Assembly: GCF_028745505.1 (NCBI RefSeq)
Contig: NZ_JAQZZL010000002.1
Span: 2,108,001-2,172,000, forward strand
Source of the DNA: Lentisphaera marina
Lineage (GTDB): Bacteria > Verrucomicrobiota > Lentisphaeria > Lentisphaerales > Lentisphaeraceae
Length of the DNA: 64,000 nucleotides
Direction of reading: 5' to 3'
Shown: piece by piece, positions 1 to 6,668 of the stretch
Layout: each line of letters opens with the position of its first letter
How positions within the stretch are numbered: the stretch's first letter is position 1
Notes under the pieces: generated by a model
What the model was told of the DNA's origin: nothing
What the model saw: only the letters and a program-made list of their open reading frames with translations
Database searches by the model: none
Made by a program: the position numbers and the translations under genes

Positions 1-843
1 ATGAACGAGTTCACCCGTAAAGACATTCGATTCTTTTGGTTGAAAAAAGTTTTGTGGTTCCTCTACAGGCTCTTCTACCTTGGGTTTTTCAATGACTTTT
101 GGCTTAGGTTTCACTTTAGATTTTTCTTTTTTCTTGACAGCTTTAGGCTTATTTTTTTCCGCGAGTTCAGCCTGTTGCTGACGAATAAAACCTAGAATAT
201 CTTGGTAAAAAAATGCGACTCCCGCAATAACCAGCAAGGCAACAACTTTTCCCAATGGAAACACTTTCTTTTTTTTGCGCAACACGGGTTGGCTCGGAGC
301 TTTAAGCTTCTTTTTCGTCGTCCCTTTTTTGCATTTTCCTGACCTTGTCTTTAAGGGCTTCGGTTTATCCTCAAAGCTTGCTTGCTTCACCTCGGATTTC
401 AAAGACTTATCCACTTCATCCAAAGCTTGATCAAGTTTATTTGGCGCTTTCTTTTTTTCTACTTGCTTCTCGTCAAAAACTTTTTTAGCCAATGAACTCC
501 CACTCGCTTTTAACACCGTAAGATCTTCTAAAGCTGGTTCTTTTGCGCTTTCTGCAAGAGAAATTTCTTTTGCGCTTTCCGCATTATTTACTGACTCATC
601 ATTCTCCACAAGAGCGTCGATATTCGACTCAGTACTTGGCGCCAGTTTGACTTCTAGTTTTTTCGCCTCTGCTAACACAGCTTCGATTTCCAACATCGAT
701 TTATCTAGGAGTTTTTCGGCTTCATAACTCTGAATTTTACCTTCGGCAACTTCTTGCTCCAGACTCTCTAATTCAGCAATTTTTAGACGCAACTTTTCTT
801 TTTGCTCCGCAGTCATCAAGGGTAGATTTTGATCTTCAGACAT
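1..843 (-). CDS. Partial single-pass membrane protein, unknown function (C-terminus outside window)
   Basis: The minus-strand frame is open from an ATG at 843 to the window edge, giving 281 N-terminal residues. The first ~95 residues are acidic and helical (many Glu, Lys, Leu; probable coiled coil). A Lys-rich stretch follows, then one hydrophobic segment (FPLGKVVALLVIAGVAFFY, about residues 200-220), then a Lys/Pro/Glu-rich stretch with KPKPKVIEKPKVEEP. The layout of cytoplasmic coil, one membrane span and Pro-rich outer linker resembles TonB-like or anchoring proteins, but no family domain is visible. It starts 8 bp after the DUF1552 gene stop and is probably cotranscribed with it. I do not recognise the family; the coding call is firm because composition and frame are consistent throughout. 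Confidence 0.75.
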   Translation of the reverse strand, partial: MSEDQNLPLMTAEQKEKLRLKIAELESLEQEVAEGKIQSYEAEKLLDKSMLEIEAVLAEAKKLEVKLAPSTESNIDALVENDESVNNAESAKEISLAESAKEPALEDLTVLKASGSSLAKKVFDEKQVEKKKAPNKLDQALDEVDKSLKSEVKQASFEDKPKPLKTRSGKCKKGTTKKKLKAPSQPVLRKKKKVFPLGKVVALLVIAGVAFFYQDILGFIRQQQAELAEKNKPKAVKKKEKSKVKPKPKVIEKPKVEEPVEEPQNFFQPKESNVFTGELVH

Positions 844-851
844 CTCGTCAC

Positions 852-2060
852 CTATGCTTTAAAGAGCTCAGGAATCACTTCCTTGCTACTGTTGAATGAA
901 TAATCTTTAAAGCCACTCTGCTTCAAGACACTAGAGAACAGGTTACATGTCGAGTAAATATGCTCTTTTTTTCCCTCGAGGCACTTAATAGATTTCTTAT
1001 GAGTAAAACCACCGCCAAAAAGGAAGGACGCGGTACGACGGGAATCGTGCGCTGCCGCATTGCCCATGCCGCAGTGAAATAGTACAATGGTATCATCATA
1101 GAGATTGCTCTCTTGCAACTTACGCAAAAATGTTCTGACATTAGTCAGCACCGCTGTATCAATTTGCTCACAAGCATAAATTCGTTCCGGATAACCCGCA
1201 TGGTGACCATTGGCATGATGCCCCAGTTCAAAGCCCATGCCTCTTTGTAAGCTGGAACCTCCAAATTGGACAAAAGCTATTTTTGTCTGTTGCTTCATTA
1301 ATGCTTCGTGAATGAGTTCAAAATTATTGGCGCAGGAAGGCAAGGGATTGCTTTCTTCTTTTTCTCCAAAAGTCTTCTTTAAATAAGGCTTTTTGACTTT
1401 GAGCCATCTCTCACGTTCATCCAAAAGATCCACTTGGTAATCTAATGAATTTTTCATGTCTGTTTCCTGAGGCGTTCCCGTCCACTGACGACGAATATTT
1501 CGCGATAGAGCGGCTAAAATATCGCGCTCACGTCGAATCCTTGCCTTATCCAAATCTTTATCTGTCCTCGCAAAGAGTTGCTCGTAAAGTTCATTTGCCC
1601 CTGAAATTGCTGGGATCGGTTGCTCAAAGCGATTCCAACTCATACTACTACCTCGATTCACTTGATGGTACAAAAATTTGTGTCGAGTTTCCTGGACTGA
1701 ACCATCTGCCAAGCGCTGATCGAGGGACATCATTTTTCGTGTCGTATAAAGATCTCGGTGATCATACCGTAAAGCAGTAAAACTCGCAGGCTGGCATTCG
1801 TGCCCTCCACCCATACCTGGCTCAGAAATCCCATCTAAATAAGTCATTTTTCCTTTAAACTCAGAAAAGATCTCGGTCATGTATTTACAATCGGCACCAT
1901 TATCGCGAAAATGGGGAGCATAAAGTCCTAGGTCCAAATTCACAAGGACTACATTTTTCTTTAAATTAACGCGAATCGCATCCTCTTTCTTCGCCGCAAA
2001 AGAATTCATGGGAGCAACTGCTCCGAGGGCACTCAACTTCAAAAAATCTCTTCTTTTCAT
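852..2060 (-). CDS. DUF1552 family exported protein
   Basis: A 402-residue protein with an N-terminal twin-arginine type signal (MKRRDFLKLSALGAVAP). The body matches the planctomycete/Lentisphaerae DUF1552 family: NVVLVNLDLGLYAPHF near the start, GGGHECQPAS around residue 85, and a C-terminal half with TIVLFHCGMGNAAAHDSRR and a GGGF motif, reminiscent of the alkaline phosphatase/sulfatase fold. The function of the family is not established; members usually pair with DUF1592 cytochrome-type proteins, but no such partner is adjacent here. A good Shine-Dalgarno (AAGGAG) lies 8 nt before the ATG. The gene leads a probable two-gene transcript with the truncated membrane protein. A second family member lies at 17901-19244. 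Confidence 0.85.
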   Translation of the reverse strand: MKRRDFLKLSALGAVAPMNSFAAKKEDAIRVNLKKNVVLVNLDLGLYAPHFRDNGADCKYMTEIFSEFKGKMTYLDGISEPGMGGGHECQPASFTALRYDHRDLYTTRKMMSLDQRLADGSVQETRHKFLYHQVNRGSSMSWNRFEQPIPAISGANELYEQLFARTDKDLDKARIRRERDILAALSRNIRRQWTGTPQETDMKNSLDYQVDLLDERERWLKVKKPYLKKTFGEKEESNPLPSCANNFELIHEALMKQQTKIAFVQFGGSSLQRGMGFELGHHANGHHAGYPERIYACEQIDTAVLTNVRTFLRKLQESNLYDDTIVLFHCGMGNAAAHDSRRTASFLFGGGFTHKKSIKCLEGKKEHIYSTCNLFSSVLKQSGFKDYSFNSSKEVIPELFKA

Positions 2061-2129
2061 TACACAATCTCCTTGGCATTATTAGGCTCTTGTAGTAATA
2101 CGTTGGTGAAAATTCATTTGTGACAAAAA

Positions 2130-2143
2130 CGTCAAATTTGACG
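2130..2143. promoter_or_regulatory. 14-bp perfect palindrome upstream of the DUF1552 gene
   Basis: CGTCAAATTTGACG is a perfect palindrome about 70 bp before the start of the minus-strand DUF1552 gene. Its position and symmetry suit an operator for a dimeric regulator. A TTGTCA hexamer lies beside it on the minus strand (2126-2121). No regulator can be named. Confidence 0.4.
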
Positions 2144-2489
2144 AAAATTTAATAAACATGCACTCAAAGGTGTATTGATTCTCGCCCCTCCCCTTTTATA
2201 TTTTTTCTCTCTTTTCTTGCTCGACCTTCAAATATCCTTGAACTTTTCCAAGCAACTCAATATTTTATTAATGAGAGCGAAACGTCCTTTGAGCCACGCT
2301 TCCTAGAGTGTTCATCATTGCGTCAATATTACCTACCCCTTGGCCAGTCACGCAATGTGGCGCTCTATGTTCATGTACTAGACTCTTTGAGTTATATTAT
2401 TGATTCAGAACGCTTTGTGAAAAAAATAAATTTTTAGCTTGGTTTTTAATCAAAAATTTTTAAATCAGGAATTTACTCCCTACCCAAAT
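2144..2489. other. Intergenic stretch, no gene seen
   Basis: No convincing reading frame is present on either strand. It holds an 8-bp inverted repeat, CATTGCGT at 2316-2323 and ACGCAATG at 2350-2357, with GAGCG/CGCTC flanks that could extend the pairing into a larger structure. Near the polymerase stop, AT-only inverted repeats (AAATTTTT ... AAAAATTT, about 2430-2460) could help end the polymerase transcript but have no GC stem. Confidence 0.4.
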
Positions 2490-4748
2490 TCAGAAGAGTT
2501 CTTGTTGATTGAGAACCGCCACTTGCCAAGAGAAGTCATAATGCTGAGCTAAACTTTTTACTATCGGCTCAATCTGTTTGTCAATATAATGTTGATAATC
2601 AATTGGATTGCTGAGAACTTGCTTAGCTTCAGGCCCGGCAATCGTCATATAATAAAAAATAACCCGAGGAACCTCGCTCAGTTGTCGAGCCGCTTTCACA
2701 TGGGGTGGGGTTGTACTGGTATATGAATCGAGTGCTTTACTTAAAGTCTTTCGATAAATGAGTTGCTCATCCAAAGCTCCCGATTTTAAATCCTTAATCA
2801 GCTCTTGTACATGTAATTCAATTTCTTGACCTGGAACTTGATTAAAGATCTTTGTCAACAAGTCTCGCTGGAGCTCACGAGCCAGTTCAGTCCAATCGCG
2901 GCGCACCGCTTCCAAACCCACAATTTCGAGTTCATTTCCTTCAGGAGTCGATTTCAGAGCTGCATAACTCTTGGCTCTGCCCTTGGCATCATCACCGCGC
3001 ATTGATGGCTGAAAGAAGGCTGGATAAAACTTCTCAAATTCTAAATCTAAGCAGGATTCTAGACCAAACTCATCTTTCAAATGATCACCTAAGGCCAAGT
3101 TGAGTTCCCGATGTAATTCATTTCCCATTTCCTGCGCCTGCTCGTGACTTAAATCATGCTGAATCTTTAGATCGACAAAGAGCGAATCTGTATCACCGTA
3201 CAAGACTTTATAGTTACGCGTTTCCAAGACGGATTTCATCCAACGTAACAGGTAATGACTCGTTTGTGAAACCGATGAAACCACTGGCCCTTGAGCAAAA
3301 CGACAACCCGGCGTGCCCAAAACTCCAAAAAAAGAATTCATTAATATCTTACAGACAAAAGAGGCCAATTCATCATGCTCATTTTTCGCGGCTTCACGAC
3401 TAGCAAAGAAGCTTTCTAGAGTCCTTGGCAAAATGCCTTTCTCACGATGAAAACTCACTTTATTAGGCAGAGTCAGAGTAACTTTTGGATCATCTGATTC
3501 ACCTCGCTTGGCATAGGCCAAGGGATCAATATTAAAACTACGAATGATAGAAGGGTAAAGACTTTTGAAATCGAAGACAAAGATATTTTTGTGAATCCCC
3601 GCATGGGGTTGCATTACTAGCCCACCTGGATTAGAATTTCTTAGCGTCTGATCAACCCCGAGGGTGGGTGCCACAAAGCCTTTCTTATGTAATTCGAGTA
3701 AGTAAAGGAACTCAAAGCTAGCAATACTTCCCCAACAACGTTCCAATTGTAGACCCGTGAGCAGACTTCTTCGCAAGCTGAGGGCAAGTAGATTTTTATG
3801 ATCAACTAAGCGAGTCAATTGTAGGGCTCGAGATTCAGTATTCCCGGCTTCAGATGGGACTAAATCCGTATCAAAGATCTCTTTAATAATACATTCTGGA
3901 GTTGATTCGTCGTAGCGTTCCCATGTGTGACTCATGAGCTGTTCGATATCAAGTAATTGCCGTCCCTGAACAATAGCTAATTCATGCCCTCTGTATTGAC
4001 GTTCAATAAACCAATAATCTTCACGACTCCGCCCTATATCAAAAGTGAGACAATGCCATTGAAAACGCTTTTGCAGCGGTAAAAAGACCTTCTCTTGAAC
4101 TGCCCAAGCACAAATCACATCTGGATCAATATTTTTCACACAGTCCTTAAAATGAACTAGTAAGGCCATTTCATCCTCGCTTTCTTGTTGAGCTAAGGTC
4201 TTAGCTTGTTCAAGATCAATAAGCGCGAAAGACTTTAAAATTTCTTCATCAAAATAAGTCTCAAGAACAACTGCCTTTAGCTGCAAATTTTCTTGCTTAA
4301 TTTGAGTTGGTAGAATTTGAGTCTTGCTATAGATACGATCCACCCCACTACCCCGCCTCCATTGCCCCGAAAGTTGACAAGTACTTTCGATACCACGCTC
4401 GATTAGATACTGTGTTTCAACTTTGATATCGGCTTCATAAGTTCGAATTTTATTTGTTTTGAGCAAACGAGCTAATTTATCCACTAAGCTTTTATTCGCA
4501 TGGCTGACCACCAAGCTTGCCTCTCCATCCATACATTTACGTGAGCTCGCTTGAAACTCTAAGCCCATTCCATGAGCATGCTTTTGCGCTTGATCTCGAT
4601 CACTCGCTCGAACATGAAAAAAAGGCTTAAAAGCCTTGTCTACATAGCCAAAAGTCTCACCATTTTCTAAACGTCCAATCAGGTAAACATAGCAATGACC
4701 CTGATGGTAACGGGAAAAGCTGTGCACTATGTACGCTGAAAGGGCCAT
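2490..4748 (-). CDS. polB: Family B DNA polymerase, Pol II-like, with degenerate exonuclease site
   Basis: A 752-residue protein that aligns along its length with E. coli DNA polymerase II (783 residues), a translesion and repair polymerase. All three polymerase motifs are intact: motif A DFKSLYPSII (Asp 393), motif B KILMNSFFGVLG, and motif C YGDTDS. The 3'-5' exonuclease motifs look destroyed. The DIET motif reads VLET (Asp to Val 161). The GWNVVQFDL region reads AWAVQEKVF (Asn to Ala 216, Asp to Val 221). The Exo III Tyr and Asp are absent in the region 303-316. It is therefore probably active but non-proofreading. It appears monocistronic, with a hairpin terminator upstream separating it from the ThuA gene. 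The symbol polB rests on homology. The ATG start has only a weak ribosome binding site. Confidence 0.9.
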   Translation of the reverse strand: MALSAYIVHSFSRYHQGHCYVYLIGRLENGETFGYVDKAFKPFFHVRASDRDQAQKHAHGMGLEFQASSRKCMDGEASLVVSHANKSLVDKLARLLKTNKIRTYEADIKVETQYLIERGIESTCQLSGQWRRGSGVDRIYSKTQILPTQIKQENLQLKAVVLETYFDEEILKSFALIDLEQAKTLAQQESEDEMALLVHFKDCVKNIDPDVICAWAVQEKVFLPLQKRFQWHCLTFDIGRSREDYWFIERQYRGHELAIVQGRQLLDIEQLMSHTWERYDESTPECIIKEIFDTDLVPSEAGNTESRALQLTRLVDHKNLLALSLRRSLLTGLQLERCWGSIASFEFLYLLELHKKGFVAPTLGVDQTLRNSNPGGLVMQPHAGIHKNIFVFDFKSLYPSIIRSFNIDPLAYAKRGESDDPKVTLTLPNKVSFHREKGILPRTLESFFASREAAKNEHDELASFVCKILMNSFFGVLGTPGCRFAQGPVVSSVSQTSHYLLRWMKSVLETRNYKVLYGDTDSLFVDLKIQHDLSHEQAQEMGNELHRELNLALGDHLKDEFGLESCLDLEFEKFYPAFFQPSMRGDDAKGRAKSYAALKSTPEGNELEIVGLEAVRRDWTELARELQRDLLTKIFNQVPGQEIELHVQELIKDLKSGALDEQLIYRKTLSKALDSYTSTTPPHVKAARQLSEVPRVIFYYMTIAGPEAKQVLSNPIDYQHYIDKQIEPIVKSLAQHYDFSWQVAVLNQQELF

Positions 4749-4832
4749 ATAAATCTCGCTTATTTAATCAGCTCAGTGTAGGTGATTTCCCCATGACTTC
4801 AATTAATTTTCGGGGGTGACTCTTAGATAAAC

Positions 4833-4863
4833 AAAAAAAGCGCAGACGAAACTGCGCTTTTTT
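4833..4863 (-). terminator. Rho-independent terminator of the ThuA gene
   Basis: AGCGCAG at 4839-4845 pairs with CTGCGCT at 4852-4858 around a 6-nt loop, extended by an A-run on one side and a T-run on the other. It lies downstream of the minus-strand ThuA gene (stop at 4932) and upstream of polB, so it probably isolates the two transcripts. Its A/T flanks make it structurally bidirectional. Confidence 0.8.
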
Positions 4864-4931
4864 GTATTGACTTATCTGGCCAAGTCTTTACGGATTCATA
4901 TCAACTTATCTAGAGGCTAAGTTCGATTGAC

Positions 4932-5798
4932 TTATTTTAGTAAGTAATTCACTGCATCTTTAATGAGCAGCTGAAATTCCTTTTGTTGCCATTCCTCGGT
5001 TGAATGTCCCGTAGTAAGACCAATTACTTCTGACTTACCTTGAGGGACTTGCCACATAATGATCGCTTCATCATCAACTTTCACGAGCTTTTTGTTGTTC
5101 CCTTTGCCTCTCATTGCTTCACCTTTTTGCACTCCTCGCAAAAGTGGCTTAACGCCATCAACCATGTAGTAATTATTATAGAGTTCTGCATTCACAGTCG
5201 TATAACCTTGCTTAGCTAAAGATTTTGTTGCTTCATGTTCACAGCACTTTTCAACTTTCATGGGAATCTTGGGACCGTGAGACGTGGATGCTATCCCTGT
5301 AAAGTCACCCCAAACTGGGAAAGGACGATCTGGATATTGTTCTTGCCATTTTTTCACTTCTTCGGGATCTGGTTTTCCAGAACCTTTATAGTTGCTTCCT
5401 AAAACCTCTGAAGATTCACCATCTTTAAAAGTGGGCCAAAAACTGTGCATGGAGCAATGAATCACCATGGCAGGAGTCCCTTTCACGCGAGTCTGATTAA
5501 TCATGTTTTCGGCAGCCAACAAATCTTTTGATTTTGCAAAACAGAAATTATACACAACCGCATCATAACCCGTAGTCAAATTAGAATCGACTAATTGCTT
5601 AAGTTGTTCATAGTGTTCATTACTATGCACGGTATAATCCCAACCGGCGTCTTTGGCAACTTGTTCAAAAATTAAACGCTGCGCCGTATAATCGTGATGT
5701 TTGCCAGGTTCCGTGGTCACATACAAAACTTTTTGAGTTTTGGGGACAGTCGAACAGCTAACTAATAAACCAACAATGAACAATATTAAGTACTTCAC
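4932..5798 (-). CDS. ThuA-domain lipoprotein
   Basis: A 288-residue protein with a lipoprotein signal (MKYLILFIVGLLVSCS; lipid attachment at Cys 15). It then follows the ThuA-like fold (PF06283, a class I glutamine amidotransferase-like domain): KVLYVTTEPGKHHDY, YDAVVYNFCFAKS, AMVIHCSMHSFW, and a C-terminal EAIIMWQVPQGKSEVIGLTTGHS. ThuA proteins are linked to sugar utilisation and are abundant in PVC bacteria as exported proteins, but their reaction is unclear. The start codon is GTG at 5798, supported by an AAGGAG ribosome binding site 6 nt upstream. It is divergent from the pseudopilin-GH95-sulfatase operon and has its own terminator. A second ThuA protein is at 15776-16780. Confidence 0.82.
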   Translation of the reverse strand: MKYLILFIVGLLVSCSTVPKTQKVLYVTTEPGKHHDYTAQRLIFEQVAKDAGWDYTVHSNEHYEQLKQLVDSNLTTGYDAVVYNFCFAKSKDLLAAENMINQTRVKGTPAMVIHCSMHSFWPTFKDGESSEVLGSNYKGSGKPDPEEVKKWQEQYPDRPFPVWGDFTGIASTSHGPKIPMKVEKCCEHEATKSLAKQGYTTVNAELYNNYYMVDGVKPLLRGVQKGEAMRGKGNNKKLVKVDDEAIIMWQVPQGKSEVIGLTTGHSTEEWQQKEFQLLIKDAVNYLLK

Positions 5799-5953
5799 AA
5801 AACACTCCTTTTATTTTTTACCCACATTACTACGCATTATAATAGAAATCTGAACAGCTAATAAAAAATTTATAAAAATATTAGTTTCTTGTCAAAAAAC
5901 TTTATTCTAGCTCCGTACCTCAGTTTATTAAGACAGATTAAGGGCAATTTTTT

Positions 5954-6616
5954 ATGAAACAGCGATTCACACTTATAGAACTTCTCGTCGTCATTGCGAT
6001 TATAGGCATCCTTGCGTCGCTTTTACTCCCCAGTCTATCAAAAGCAAGAATTCGAGCCAAAGAATCCATTTGTACTAATAATTTAAAAATGACCGGTATC
6101 GCGATCATGAATTTTGCCGACAATGAGGATAATGAACTCCCACAAAACCCAGACAATAATCCACTAGCTCCAGGTAACGGTTCTGTTTGGGCCGGTGGTT
6201 TTGGTTGGTACGGCTTAGGTCGACTCTATGATGAAGAGTATATCTCTACTGGCGAAATCTATTATTGCCCCACCGAAGATTCTCCAGAACTCGACATGGA
6301 TGCCACCCGCGGCTTCAATAATCAAAACGGTTGGATTGACATGTCTTATTACTACAGAAGAAGCTTTACAATTCTTACTAATGGGTTAAATGCCACCCCA
6401 CCAAGTGCCACTGATGATGGTGGTTTAAGCATTGCAGCTGACCATTTCTCTCCCCCCTGGAGCGGCCCCTATAATCATAAAAACTTTCGATACAATGTAC
6501 TCTACCTCGACGGCTCTGTGAGTTACCGAGTTAACCCGATCTCCCAAAGCACATTATCCAACCACTATGAATGGTGGGATGTTGAAATAGACGGTTGGCC
6601 CATTTTTGACCGTTAG
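5954..6616 (+). CDS. Pseudopilin-like protein with type IV prepilin N-terminus
   Basis: A 220-residue protein beginning MKQRFTLIELLVVIAIIGIL: a short basic leader, the prepilin peptidase motif, a Glu at mature position 5 and a hydrophobic helix. Near the C-terminus, HKNFRYNVLYLDGSV resembles the H-X9-DG signature of the large prepilin-like family typical of Lentisphaerae and Planctomycetes; here one extra residue separates His from DG. The protein should be membrane-tethered and exported after cleavage by a prepilin peptidase not present in this window. It is the first gene of an operon with the GH95 enzyme (52 bp downstream) and a sulfatase, which suggests a role linked to polysaccharide handling. 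That role is inferred from context only. Confidence 0.85.
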   Translation: MKQRFTLIELLVVIAIIGILASLLLPSLSKARIRAKESICTNNLKMTGIAIMNFADNEDNELPQNPDNNPLAPGNGSVWAGGFGWYGLGRLYDEEYISTGEIYYCPTEDSPELDMDATRGFNNQNGWIDMSYYYRRSFTILTNGLNATPPSATDDGGLSIAADHFSPPWSGPYNHKNFRYNVLYLDGSVSYRVNPISQSTLSNHYEWWDVEIDGWPIFDR

Positions 6617-6668
6617 AAAATCTCCACACCTTCAATCACTCAACACATCACAATTTTAAGGAATTTAA

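Noticed and set aside
1..195. Plus-strand reading frame at the window start
   Set aside because: Its Phe-rich translation is the antisense of a Lys-rich coding frame that is open on the minus strand to 843 and has gene-like composition.
1445..1780. 111-codon plus-strand frame inside the DUF1552 gene
   Set aside because: Antisense shadow of a clearly conserved protein; no ribosome binding site or recognisable domain.
5893..5920. TTGTCA before the pseudopilin-GH95 operon as a member of the TTGTCACTAA class
   Set aside because: It lacks the CTAA extension and the TG at the fixed distance.
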